Assembly (NCBI RefSeq): GCF_002251435.1
Contig: NZ_NPJI01000067.1
Location: forward strand, 62,001-126,000
Reading direction: 5' to 3'
Length of the DNA: 64,000 nucleotides
Source: Prevotella sp. P2-180
Lineage (GTDB): Bacteria; Bacteroidota; Bacteroidia; Bacteroidales; Bacteroidaceae
Made by a program: the position numbers and the translations under genes. Shown piece after piece: positions 47,791-57,042 of the stretch. Below the pieces are notes generated by a model. That model searched no databases. It had not been told where the DNA came from and saw nothing but the letters and a program-made list of their open reading frames with translations. How positions within the stretch are numbered: position 1 is the first letter of the stretch; each line of letters begins with the position of its first letter.

Positions 47791-48714
47791 ATGAAAAAGA
47801 TGATAACCATTCTCGGACCGACGGCAAGTGGAAAGACAACACTAGCAGCGAGACTTGCCTCTGATATCGGGGCTGAGATTATCAGTGCTGACTCAAGACA
47901 GGTGTACCGCGGCATGGACATCGGTACCGGAAAAGACCTTGCCGACTATATGGTCGATGGGGTAATGGTGCCGTATCATCTCATCGACATTGCCGAGCCT
48001 GGCACAAAATACAACCTCTTTCAATATCAGCACGATTTCCTCAGAGCATACAACGATATCAGGGATAGAGGAAAAAACGTGGTGCTGTGTGGAGGCACCG
48101 GACTATACCTCGAATCGGTGATAAGGGAGTATCGCCTTGCCAGTGTGCCCGAAAACAAGCAGTTGCGACAGAGTCTTGAGGGAAAATCACTCGGCGAACT
48201 GACTGAAATGCTCATGGAACTGAAGAAGAAAAACTCTTCCGCGATGCACAACACCACCGATGTGGACACTGCACAAAGGGCGATAAGGGCTATCGAAATA
48301 GAGACGTTCAATGGCGAACACCCTGCAAGAAGTGCCGACATACCTCATATCGAGTCGCTGGTAGTTGGAGTGGATATAGATCGTGAAGAAAGAAGGAGAA
48401 AAATCACCTGCCGACTGAAGTCAAGGCTCCAGGATGGCATGGTGGAAGAAGTGAAAGGGCTGATAGACAGGGGAATACCTGCTGAAGACCTTATATATTA
48501 TGGCCTTGAATACAAATATGTCACCGAATATGTCATTGGACGTATCAGCTACGACGAGATGTTCCGGCAACTTGAAATTGCCATTCACCAGTTTGCAAAG
48601 AGGCAGATGACATGGTTTCGTGGAATGGAAAGGCGGGGCATCAACATACATTGGATAGACTCAACATTGACAACAGAACAAAAAATCGAAAACATAAAAA
48701 AGCTATGGCTGTAG
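47791..48714 (+). CDS. miaA: tRNA dimethylallyltransferase
   Basis: 307 residues. Walker A GPTASGKTTLAARLA, ISADSRQVYRGMDIGTGKDL and VVLCGGTGLYLESVI are diagnostic. It adds the isopentenyl group to A37 of tRNAs that read UNN codons. Its last ten bases overlap the start of the lipid-kinase-like gene, so the two are translated together. Bacteroidetes often carry two MiaA genes; a second is not in the window. Confidence 0.95.
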   Translation: MKKMITILGPTASGKTTLAARLASDIGAEIISADSRQVYRGMDIGTGKDLADYMVDGVMVPYHLIDIAEPGTKYNLFQYQHDFLRAYNDIRDRGKNVVLCGGTGLYLESVIREYRLASVPENKQLRQSLEGKSLGELTEMLMELKKKNSSAMHNTTDVDTAQRAIRAIEIETFNGEHPARSADIPHIESLVVGVDIDREERRRKITCRLKSRLQDGMVEEVKGLIDRGIPAEDLIYYGLEYKYVTEYVIGRISYDEMFRQLEIAIHQFAKRQMTWFRGMERRGINIHWIDSTLTTEQKIENIKKLWL

Positions 48715-49640
48715 ACGAAAAGAGATGGGGCATACTGTTTTGCCCGAAACAATCCGCACGACGTTCAAGGAAGTATCTTGAGCGATTGGAAAAAATACTG
48801 GCTGAGAAGGGGGTGGCTTACGACCTGGTGCAAAGCGAATCGACTAAGGGTGTGGCCCGGTTGGTCAGAATGCTTGTCAATAACGGCTATAAGACAATAG
48901 TCGTGGTGGGAGGCGACTCTGCACTCAACGAAGCCGTCAACTGCCTTATGGAAAGGCCTGTAGAAGAGCGGGCCGGCATTTCTCTTGGAGTCATACCTTA
49001 CGGAGTGCTCAACGACTTTGCCAAGTTCTGGGGATACAAAGAAGGCGACGTGCCATCCACCATCGACAGCATCATCAGCCATCGCGTGAGGACTGTAGAC
49101 CTCGGGTTGATGACATACGTCGACAAGGAGGGAATAAGCCATAACAGATATTTCATCGACTGCATAAATATCGGTCTCATAGCTGACATGATGAATCTGC
49201 GGCGTCAGACACGAAGTCTTCTGGGCTCTAGAAGCCTGTCGTTTGTCGTGTCGGCACTGTTGTTGGTGTTCCACCGCATGGAATACCGGATGAAACTGAA
49301 GATAAACAACGACATGGTGGACCGCAAGGTGATGAATGTGTGTATAGGAAGCGGACCTGGTTACGGACAGACGCCAAACGCGGTGCCGTATAATGGTATG
49401 GTAGACGTATCGGTGGTAAGGTCCACCGGGTTGTTACAACTTCTGGAAGGCTTCTGGCTGTTGTTTACCGGAAGGTTTCTCAACCATCGTGGTGTTACTC
49501 CATACAGGGCCCGTAAGGTAGAGATAATGAAGGCCTCGCACGCATATGTCGGAGTTGACGGCCAGCTGGTAGGAAAGTTGTGCGATTCCTGTACCGTGAC
49601 AGTTGAGCAGGAAGTGATCAACTTCATCATACCTTCATAA
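48705..49640 (+). CDS. Divergent diacylglycerol-kinase-like (YegS/BmrU) family protein
   Basis: 311 residues from ATG 48705, which overlaps miaA. The fold follows the NAD/DAG-kinase pattern: KRWGILFCPKQSARRSRKYL at the start, then TIVVVGGDSALNEAVN and GVIPYGVLNDFAKFWG. The usual GGDGT(x)NE and GTGNDFA motifs are altered to GGDSALNE and YGVLNDFA, so phosphate transfer may be changed. In its family it would phosphorylate a lipid on the cytoplasmic face of the membrane. Active kinase status is uncertain. Confidence 0.75.
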   Translation: MAVDEKRWGILFCPKQSARRSRKYLERLEKILAEKGVAYDLVQSESTKGVARLVRMLVNNGYKTIVVVGGDSALNEAVNCLMERPVEERAGISLGVIPYGVLNDFAKFWGYKEGDVPSTIDSIISHRVRTVDLGLMTYVDKEGISHNRYFIDCINIGLIADMMNLRRQTRSLLGSRSLSFVVSALLLVFHRMEYRMKLKINNDMVDRKVMNVCIGSGPGYGQTPNAVPYNGMVDVSVVRSTGLLQLLEGFWLLFTGRFLNHRGVTPYRARKVEIMKASHAYVGVDGQLVGKLCDSCTVTVEQEVINFIIPS

Positions 49641-49677
49641 ACAATAGTAAAGACTCAACATTTGGACCTGTGGTCGC

Positions 49678-50383
49678 TCATCCTCTTGAAGCGATCAGCT
49701 GTAGCAGTTTTTCGTTCAGTATCTTTATTTTCTTTCCGTCAAGTTCCACCACCTTCTCAGACGCAAACGCTGACAGGGTGCGTATGGCGTTGTTTGTAGT
49801 CATGCCCGAAGTGTTGGCAAGGTCTTCGCGGCTTGTATTAAGGCACAATGTCATACCGTCATCCTCAACACCATATTTCTCCTTCATGGCAAGCAGCGAG
49901 TCTGCCACCCCTTGCCCTAACATGCTTCTGCGTAAGGTTGACGGTGAGAAGGTCGGCGTCTCCCAGCATGGAGGCGAGAGTCTTGATAAAAAGCACGGCC
50001 ACCTTGGTGTTTTGACATATTATGCGCTTAATCACTTCAACAGGAATGAGACATAGGGTGGACTCTTCGAAAGCGGAGGCACTGGTGGTATAGTCCTCGC
50101 CCGAAAAGGCGGCCCTAAATCCGAAAAGTCCTGTCGGCTTTATGAATCTTATGATTTGCGACCTTCCGCTCGCCCCGCTTTTATACACCTTCACCTTTCC
50201 CTTGATGAGAACGAAGATGTGGCTTGGTTGCTGGTTTTCCTTATAGATGAGTTCATGTTTGTCGTAAATCCTTATTTCCGCATTCTCTTTCAGATACAGT
50301 CTTTGTTCGTCGTTCAGCATACCCCATAACTCGGGTATGGAATCGGCAATGCCGTTCTCGTTATTCACTGTGATTACAATCAT
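49678..50383 (-). pseudogene. CRP/FNR-family regulator broken by a one-base insertion
   Basis: The cyclic-nucleotide-type domain is read from 50383 (residues PSHIFVLIKGKVKVYKSG, then a roll of GLFGFRAAFSGEDYT) through a dimer helix to QKHVRA. The DNA-binding half continues in the next frame as VADSLLAMKEKYGVEDDG, then LNTSREDLANTSGMTTNNAI, the helix-turn-helix, ending at 49678. Removing one G from the G4 run at 49908-49911 (minus strand) joins the two frames perfectly. Either a true frameshift, phase variation, or a read error. The target genes are not known; if functional it is a Crp-type activator. Confidence 0.85.
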
Positions 50384-50506
50384 TTTACCAAGTTGATATT
50401 TGCGGGGCAAAGTTACAAATAAAAGACCAAATAAACGAATTTTAAGGTGAAAATGTTACCAAAACATGAAAAATACGACTTTTTCTGCAAAAAAATGATT
50501 TTTTAT

Positions 50507-50537
50507 TTGGTGGAAAGAAACAAAATTATTACTTTTG
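50507..50537 (+). promoter_or_regulatory. Promoter of the glycogen operon
   Basis: TTG at 50507-50509 and TACTTTTG at 50530-50537 are 20 bases apart. The leader to the first start is about 90 nt. Confidence 0.65.
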
Positions 50538-50634
50538 GGGTGGATTGGAGAAAGATGCATAAAAACCTGTTCAAAAATCCACTTAAAACAATAGTTACAA
50601 CTAACATCGTAAAAATTACCTTAAGATAGGAACT

Positions 50635-52587
50635 ATGAGTTATCTACGATTTGAAAAAGCTGTAATGACCAATCTTGAAGAGTCACTACGACGCGAATTA
50701 CTGAGAACAAATCGCTCAGGTGCCTACGCTTGTTCAACAGTCGTCGACTGCAACACGCGAAAGTATCATGGCTTGCTGGTTGTTCCAGTACCGGAACTTG
50801 ACGATGAAAATCACGTCTTGCTCTCCTCTCTCGACGCCACCGTGATTCAGCATGGAGCAGAGTTCAACCTCGGTCTCCACAAGTATCAGGGTAATAATTA
50901 CAGTCCAAAGGGTCACAAGTACATCAGGGAATTCGATTGTGACAAAGTACCAACAACCACCTATAGAGTAGGAGGTGTAGTGTTAAAAAAGGAAGTAGTG
51001 TTCCAGCACTATGAAGACCGTATCTTGTTGCGATATACGCTTGTCGACGCCCATTCGGCCACGACTTTGCGTTTCCGTCCGTTTATGGCTTTCCGAAGCG
51101 TGCGTCAGTTCACGCACGAGAACTCTACGGCAAGCCGTGCTTATGAGGAAGTGGACAATGGTATACGCACATGCATGTATGCAGGATATCCTTATCTCTA
51201 TATGCAGTTCAGCAAGGAAAACCAGTTTGTTTTCCAGCCCGACTGGTATAGGGGCATTGAATATCCCAAGGAGCAGGAACGTGGATACGCTTCCAACGAG
51301 GACCTTTACGTTCCTGGTTATTTCGAGATGCCGATAAAGAAAGGCGAAAGCATCGTCTTCGCGGCGTCTACAAGCGAGATAAAGACAAAGGGACTGAAGA
51401 AACTGTTCCAGGAGGAGGTCGACAGCCGCTCGCCACGCGACAATTTCTTCCATTGTCTTGTTAATGCAGCACACCAGTTCCATATCCGTGAGAAAAACGA
51501 CGACCGTTATCTCATTGCAGGATATCCTTGGTTCAAGTGCCGCGCAAGAGACACGTTTATCTCCCTCCCCGGACTCACACTCGCCATTGACGAGCAGGAC
51601 TATTTCGAACTCGTGATGCAAACCGCATCGAGAGCCCTCCGCGAATTTATGGCAGGAAAGCCGCTCACAGGTAAGATATATGAGATAGAGCAGCCTGACG
51701 TGCCCCTGTGGGCTATTTGGTCTATACAGCAGTACGCAAAGTTTGCCGGACGCGAAAAGTGCTCTGAGATGTACGGCAATCTGCTTGAGGAGATTATTCA
51801 CTACATCATCGACGGCAAGCATCCAAACCTGCGTCTCGACGACAACGGACTTCTCTATAGCAACGGACGCGACAAGGCTGTGACATGGATGAACTCCACT
51901 GCCTACGGACGTCCCGTAGTGCCGCGCTCTGGATATATCGTTGAGTTTAACGCACTTTGGTTTAATGCGCTAAAGTTCTGCGCAAGCATTGCCAAAGACA
52001 ACGGACGCGAGGAGGAAGCTGCGGAACTCGAGGATATGGCAAAAATTACCGGCGAGTCGTTTGTCAACACCTTCCTCAACGAGTATGGATATCTCTTCGA
52101 CTATGTCGACGGCAACATGATGGACTGGAGCGTCCGTCCAAACATGATCTTCGCCGTGGCTTTCGACTACTCTCCACTGTCGAAGGAGCAGAAACGCTCA
52201 GTGCTCGACGTCTGCACACGCGAACTGCTCACACCAAAGGGACTCCGCTCGCTGTCGCCAAAGAGCGGCGGCTACAATCCGATGTATGTGGGCCATCAGA
52301 CGCAGCGCGACTATGCTTACCATCAGGGCACCGCATGGCCATGGCTCGGAGGCTTCTATATGGAGGCATGCCTGAAATTATACAAGAACACGCGTCTGAG
52401 CTTCATCGAGCGACAGATGGTGGGCTACGAGGACGAGATGAACTACCATGCACTGGGCTCCATATCCGAGCTGTTCGACGGCAACCCGCCATTCCATGGC
52501 AGGGGCGGCATGTCGTTCGCCATGAATGTGGCAGAGGTGCTGCGCTCCATTAAGCTCCTCGCGTTACAATATACATATCAGAAATAA
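50635..52587 (+). CDS. Amylo-alpha-1,6-glucosidase (glycogen debranching enzyme, GH133)
   Basis: 650 residues in two domains. The N-terminal part (about 1-280) is a beta-sandwich with STVVDCNTRKYHGLLVVP; the C-terminal part is the (alpha/alpha)6 barrel with AGYPWFKCRARDTFISLPGL and GTAWPWLGGFYMEACLKLYK. It hydrolyses alpha-1,6 branch points of glycogen-type glucans. Unlike bifunctional eukaryotic enzymes there is no GH13 transferase part. First gene of the operon with the GT4 and GH57 genes. Confidence 0.92.
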   Translation: MSYLRFEKAVMTNLEESLRRELLRTNRSGAYACSTVVDCNTRKYHGLLVVPVPELDDENHVLLSSLDATVIQHGAEFNLGLHKYQGNNYSPKGHKYIREFDCDKVPTTTYRVGGVVLKKEVVFQHYEDRILLRYTLVDAHSATTLRFRPFMAFRSVRQFTHENSTASRAYEEVDNGIRTCMYAGYPYLYMQFSKENQFVFQPDWYRGIEYPKEQERGYASNEDLYVPGYFEMPIKKGESIVFAASTSEIKTKGLKKLFQEEVDSRSPRDNFFHCLVNAAHQFHIREKNDDRYLIAGYPWFKCRARDTFISLPGLTLAIDEQDYFELVMQTASRALREFMAGKPLTGKIYEIEQPDVPLWAIWSIQQYAKFAGREKCSEMYGNLLEEIIHYIIDGKHPNLRLDDNGLLYSNGRDKAVTWMNSTAYGRPVVPRSGYIVEFNALWFNALKFCASIAKDNGREEEAAELEDMAKITGESFVNTFLNEYGYLFDYVDGNMMDWSVRPNMIFAVAFDYSPLSKEQKRSVLDVCTRELLTPKGLRSLSPKSGGYNPMYVGHQTQRDYAYHQGTAWPWLGGFYMEACLKLYKNTRLSFIERQMVGYEDEMNYHALGSISELFDGNPPFHGRGGMSFAMNVAEVLRSIKLLALQYTYQK

Positions 52588-52605
52588 AAACAGGAGGACT
52601 ATAAT

Positions 52606-53874
52606 ATGAAAGTATTAATGTTTGGTTGGGAGTATCCTCCTCATGTGTTTGGTGGTCTTGCCACGGCAAACTATGGCATCAGCCAGGGTCTTCACGCCCA
52701 GGGCGACGTTGAGACGGTGCTGTGCCTTCCACGCCCGTTTGGTGACGAAGATACAAGCGCCTGTCGCATAGTGGCAATGAATTGTGTGCCCATCGCATGG
52801 CGCGACGTGGACTATGACTATGTGAAAAACCGTTGCGGCAACGTGATGTCGCCTGAATACTACTTCAAGCTGCGCGACCATATCTATGCCGACTTCAACT
52901 ATATGAACGTCAACGATCTCGGAGCCATGGAGTTTGCCGGTGGTTATCCCGGAAACCTTCACGAGGAGATCAACAACTACTCTATCATAGCCGGACAGGT
53001 GGCAAGAACAGAGGAGTTTGACATCATCCATGCCCACGACTGGCTCACCTATCCAGCCGGCATTCATGCCAAGCAGGTGAGCGGCAAGCCTCTGTGCATC
53101 CACGTTCATGCCACCGACTTCGACCGCAGCCGCGGAAAGGTGAACCCTACCGTTTATTCTATAGAGAAAAACGGTATGGACTGGGCAGACTGTATCATGT
53201 GTGTGAGCGAGCTCACCCGACAGACCGTCATCAACCAGTATCATCAGGACCCGCGCAAGTGTTTCACCGTCCACAATGCCGTTTATCCTCTTAAGAAGGA
53301 GTACGACGAGATACCACGTCCAGACCATACAGGCAAGGAAAAGGTGGTTACGTTCCTTGGACGCATCACTATGCAGAAAGGACCGGAATATTTCGTGGAG
53401 GCTGCCAACATGGTGCTCAAGCGCACCAGCAACGTGCGTTTCTGTATGGCAGGTTCGGGCGACATGATGGATGCCATGATCTATCTCGCTGCCGAGCGCG
53501 GCATCTCCGACCGTTTCCACTTCCCCGGTTTTATGCGAGGCAAGCAGGTCTACGAGTGCCTGAAGGATTCCGATGTTTATGTCATGCCTTCCGTGAGCGA
53601 GCCGTTCGGCATCTCGCCTCTCGAGGCCATGCAGTGCGGCACACCGTCCATCATCTCAAAGCAGAGCGGATGTGCGGAGATTCTCAACAATTGCATCAAG
53701 GTTGACTATTGGGACATACATGCCCTTGCCGACGCCATCTACTCCATCTGTGCCAACGAGAGCCTCTTCAACTATCTGAAGGAAGAAGGAAAACGTGAGG
53801 TTGACCAGATCACATGGGAGAAAGTCGGTGCATGGATTCGCACTCTCTACCTCCGCACATTAGGGTGGAACTGA
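52606..53874 (+). CDS. Glycogen-synthase-like glycosyltransferase (GT4/GT5 type)
   Basis: 422 residues. The N-terminal MKVLMFGWEYPPHVFGGLAT carries the start typical of alpha-glucan synthases; the donor half has FLGRITMQKGPEYFVEA and PSVSEPFGISPLEAMQCGTP, the E-x7-E motif. It probably builds or remodels alpha-1,4-glucan with the debranching enzyme upstream (18 bases) and the GH57 gene downstream (39 bases). The exact donor is inferred from the operon. Confidence 0.9.
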   Translation: MKVLMFGWEYPPHVFGGLATANYGISQGLHAQGDVETVLCLPRPFGDEDTSACRIVAMNCVPIAWRDVDYDYVKNRCGNVMSPEYYFKLRDHIYADFNYMNVNDLGAMEFAGGYPGNLHEEINNYSIIAGQVARTEEFDIIHAHDWLTYPAGIHAKQVSGKPLCIHVHATDFDRSRGKVNPTVYSIEKNGMDWADCIMCVSELTRQTVINQYHQDPRKCFTVHNAVYPLKKEYDEIPRPDHTGKEKVVTFLGRITMQKGPEYFVEAANMVLKRTSNVRFCMAGSGDMMDAMIYLAAERGISDRFHFPGFMRGKQVYECLKDSDVYVMPSVSEPFGISPLEAMQCGTPSIISKQSGCAEILNNCIKVDYWDIHALADAIYSICANESLFNYLKEEGKREVDQITWEKVGAWIRTLYLRTLGWN

Positions 53875-53913
53875 TAAAACAATAATTAAAAACAAAGAAT
53901 AAAAGTTCATATT

Positions 53914-55326
53914 ATGAAAACAATATGCTTATATTTTGAGATACACCAGATTATTCATCTCAAGAGATACCGTTTCTTCGACATAGGCATCGACCACTAC
54001 TATTATGATGACTATGAGAACGAAAGAAGCATCACCGAGATTGCCGAGCGTTCCTACATGCCGGCATTGAATACACTCGGCGACATGATAAAGGAAAACA
54101 ACGGGCTGTTCAAGGTGGCATTCTCCATTTCCGGAGTGGGAATGGAACAACTTGAAATGCACGCTCCACAGGTCATTGCCAAGCTCCAGGAACTCAACGA
54201 GACTGGATGTGTGGAATTCCTTGCCGAGCCTTATAGCCACGGACTCTCGTCATTGGCTAACGAAGAGGCTTTTGCCGCCGACGTGAAGAAGCAGTGCAAG
54301 AAGATGAAAGACTATTTCGGAAAAGAGCCTACCGTGCTCCGCAACTCTTCCCTCATCTACAGCGACGACATCGGTGGACAGGTGGCTGCCATGGGCTTCA
54401 AGGGCATGCTCACCGAGGGCGCAAAGCATGTGCTCGGATGGAAGTCGCCGCACTACCTCTACAACTGCAACATCGCTCCGAACCTCAAGCTCCTGTTGCG
54501 TGACGTGGAACTGAGCGACGATATCTCACTGCGTTTCAACAACAGTGAGTGGGAGGGCTATCCACTCTTCGCCGACAACTATATCAACCGTATAGCCGCC
54601 CTGCCCGAAGAGGAGCAGCTCATCAACATCTTCATGGAACTCTCAGCATTGGGAATTGCACAGCCGCTTTCCTCAAACATCCTCGAGTTCATGAAAGCCC
54701 TGCCTGCCTGTGCCAAGGAAAAGGGCATCACCTTCTCCACTCCTTCAGAGGTGTGTGCAAAGATTAAGAGTGTGGCTGCCATCGACGTGCCCGACACTCT
54801 GTCGTGGGTTGACGAGGAGCGCGACGCGAGCTGCTGGCTTGGCAACGCCATGCAGCGCGAGGCCTTCGAAAAGCTCTACAGTGTGGCAGACCGTGTGCGC
54901 ATTGTCAGCGACCCGCGCCTGTCTCAGGACTGGGACTACCTGCAGGCTTCCAACAACTTCCGCTTCATGACCACAAAGCCGTCGAACGTAGGTCTCGATC
55001 GTGGCATCTATAGCGGAGCCTTCGACGCCTTCACCAATTATATGAACATCCTCGGCGACTTTATCAGCCGCGTAAAAGCCCTCTATCCGGAGGAGATTGA
55101 CAATGAGGAACTCAACGCCCTCATGACCACCATCCGCAATCAGGGCGACGAGATAGAGATGAAGGACAAGGAGATAGTTCGCCTGAAGACCAAGATCGAG
55201 AAGATGCAGGCCTCGGAAGAGAAGCTGAAGGCAAAGCTCGAGAAAGCGAAGCCGGCCGCCAAGACAACCGCCGCCAAGGCTCCAGCGACAAAGAAAAGGT
55301 GTGTAAAGAAAACCACTGAAGAGTAA
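53914..55326 (+). CDS. GH57 alpha-amylase-type enzyme with a coiled-coil and Lys/Ala-rich tail
   Basis: 470 residues. The N-terminal 320 or so follow the GH57 pattern: CLYFEIHQIIHLKRYRF, VEFLAEPYSHGLSSLANE and KGMLTEGAKHVLGWKSP, where the Glu in LTEGAK is a possible nucleophile. From about residue 390 a coiled coil leads to a Lys/Ala/Pro-rich tail (KAKPAAKTTAAKAPATKK). It probably acts on alpha-glucans in the cytosol as part of the glycogen operon. The tail is unusual for a glycosidase. Confidence 0.9.
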   Translation: MKTICLYFEIHQIIHLKRYRFFDIGIDHYYYDDYENERSITEIAERSYMPALNTLGDMIKENNGLFKVAFSISGVGMEQLEMHAPQVIAKLQELNETGCVEFLAEPYSHGLSSLANEEAFAADVKKQCKKMKDYFGKEPTVLRNSSLIYSDDIGGQVAAMGFKGMLTEGAKHVLGWKSPHYLYNCNIAPNLKLLLRDVELSDDISLRFNNSEWEGYPLFADNYINRIAALPEEEQLINIFMELSALGIAQPLSSNILEFMKALPACAKEKGITFSTPSEVCAKIKSVAAIDVPDTLSWVDEERDASCWLGNAMQREAFEKLYSVADRVRIVSDPRLSQDWDYLQASNNFRFMTTKPSNVGLDRGIYSGAFDAFTNYMNILGDFISRVKALYPEEIDNEELNALMTTIRNQGDEIEMKDKEIVRLKTKIEKMQASEEKLKAKLEKAKPAAKTTAAKAPATKKRCVKKTTEE

Positions 55327-55336
55327 TAACAAGCAA

Positions 55337-55367
55337 TCCCTCTCCGCCACCACGGAGAGGGATTTTT
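55337..55367 (+). terminator. Terminator of the glycogen operon
   Basis: TCCCTCTCCG (55337-55346) pairs with CGGAGAGGGA (55353-55362) around CCACCA, followed by five T residues. It lies about 10 bases after the GH57 stop. Confidence 0.9.
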
Positions 55368-55450
55368 AATTAGGCGGATGCTCATGTTTGCTCATAGAAG
55401 GGACATCCTACAAACCTTACTACACCAATTCCATATTTAAACAGAGTTTT

Positions 55451-56872
55451 ATGAAATATAAAGTGCTAATATTATCTAAGGGTATCGATTTTCCTGAATC
55501 TGATCTGGATAAGATCAAAAACAAGAGAATAGAAGACTCGGTAATCTCCTCAACAGACACCATTGAAGTGTTGACATCAGATGATGGCAGCGAAGATATT
55601 GATGTCTTCGTGGGTATAGGTGATAAGGCAGAAGAAGCAAGATGCCGAGCGCAAAAAGCGAAGAAGCCATCCCTTCTTTGCGACATGAATTGCTCTAAGG
55701 CTGATTTGAAAGATATTGATGCCACAATTCCTTATACATGGGGACTATTCAGCAAAAACAACAAGGACAAGGAAAAGGCTTTTCTTAAGCATTTCAACTT
55801 GTCATTTGTCTATGACGATGCCGAAGATATCATGGATTATATTGCTTCGCTGGTATTCCACATGCTTGAGGAGTTTTCTTACCATAGCAAGTATAATAAA
55901 GATATTGGATATAAGAAACAGGCTGAGTTCATCCACGAATTCACCCAGTTCTATCTCGACAAGATGAAAAAGTTGGTGGCAGCAGAGGGTTTCGTAAGAG
56001 AAGACATCAAGGACGACTTCTACCATATTATATATAGGTATAGACCAAAAGATTCCAATAAACCTTTCCATTCTATCGACGGACGCGACTACGACTTCGT
56101 GATAGAATACCACCGCGGCAAGCCCTCCGAGGGCATCTACTATGGCATTAAGGGAGAGGTGACATCTGGCGACCTGGAGGAGCAATGCGAGAAGTTCCGA
56201 AAAGAGTGGCCAAACATATTCATGAAAGAACATAAGAACAGAAATTCCCTTTCAGATTTACAAAAGGCTACGACAGACATTCTTAATGATACTTTTTTAT
56301 GGAAAGATTTTCTGAAGTGCTTTAAGCCGACAGATAATTTTAGCAAAAGACGATATTGGCTCTTTTGGATTACACTCAATGATGACGAGGACGTTATCAG
56401 TGTAGCGGCACTTGCCGTAAAACTAATCTCAAAATCGTTTGCAGAATATCTGTGGAATGATACAGTTTTTGTGGACAGGGAGAATGAAAAGCGCAAGGGA
56501 AGAGGACGCCCAAAGAAATGGGACAAGAAGGATATTTATCTGCGCATACCATATTTTTCTAATGAGGCATACGATAAATTATGCGAGGCGTATTATGGAG
56601 AAAGGGAAATAATTGAAGAATGGATAGAAAAGTTGGAAACAAATGAAATCATACGGAAAGAGAATCTGTATGAAAAGTGCTATCGGCTCAATATAGATTC
56701 TAAAGTTTTCATCCATGACTATGTAAAGAAATCAAGTAATAATGAGAATATTAAATCGCCTTTCATAATTGTAAAGCAAAAAAAGAAAATGTATTACTAC
56801 GATTTGCTCGACAGATTGTTTCTGCAAAAAGATGGTAACAGATCTATAGGATATTATCGCAGTGTAGATTAG
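55451..56872 (+). CDS. Protein of unknown function with an AT-hook-like segment
   Basis: 473 residues from ATG 55451 (MKYKVLILSKGIDFPESDLD), chosen over an upstream in-frame start at 55388. No domain was recognised. Residues 1-110 look like a small alpha/beta domain (YKVLILSKG, DIDVFVGIGDKAEEA). The middle has a charged region with DFVIEYHRGKPSEGIYYGIK. Near residue 370, KGRGRPKKWDKK resembles a DNA-binding AT-hook. The C-terminus is mixed charged helices. There is no signal peptide. It begins the accessory right end, right after the glycogen operon terminator. Confidence 0.65.
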   Translation: MKYKVLILSKGIDFPESDLDKIKNKRIEDSVISSTDTIEVLTSDDGSEDIDVFVGIGDKAEEARCRAQKAKKPSLLCDMNCSKADLKDIDATIPYTWGLFSKNNKDKEKAFLKHFNLSFVYDDAEDIMDYIASLVFHMLEEFSYHSKYNKDIGYKKQAEFIHEFTQFYLDKMKKLVAAEGFVREDIKDDFYHIIYRYRPKDSNKPFHSIDGRDYDFVIEYHRGKPSEGIYYGIKGEVTSGDLEEQCEKFRKEWPNIFMKEHKNRNSLSDLQKATTDILNDTFLWKDFLKCFKPTDNFSKRRYWLFWITLNDDEDVISVAALAVKLISKSFAEYLWNDTVFVDRENEKRKGRGRPKKWDKKDIYLRIPYFSNEAYDKLCEAYYGEREIIEEWIEKLETNEIIRKENLYEKCYRLNIDSKVFIHDYVKKSSNNENIKSPFIIVKQKKKMYYYDLLDRLFLQKDGNRSIGYYRSVD

Positions 56873-56921
56873 AATTAATGATTATTATTTTTCACGTGGA
56901 AAATATTTAGAATATAATCCT

Positions 56922-56959
56922 TATCTTTGCGCCGACTTTCCAAAATGGGGAGTCGGCGC
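56922..56959 (+). promoter_or_regulatory. Promoter -7 box and 5' hairpin upstream of the lipoprotein gene
   Basis: TATCTTTG (56922-56929) overlaps the left arm of a 9-bp stem, GCGCCGACT (56929-56937) with AGTCGGCGC (56951-56959). The predicted RNA would start inside the left arm. A TTG box at the usual distance is not clear. Confidence 0.45.
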
Positions 56960-57042
56960 ATTGACTTTATTAACTATATTATAAATATTAACGGCATGAC
57001 AAATGCTTTATACATCTATGGTAAAACAAAAATAACGACAAT

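Noticed and set aside
49678..50410. Two separate genes instead of one broken regulator
   Set aside because: The two parts match the N- and C-halves of one CRP/FNR protein and join by a single base.
52615..53520. 301-codon minus-strand frame opposite the glycogen glycosyltransferase
   Set aside because: Mirror of the plus-strand gene with no start context or recognisable motif.
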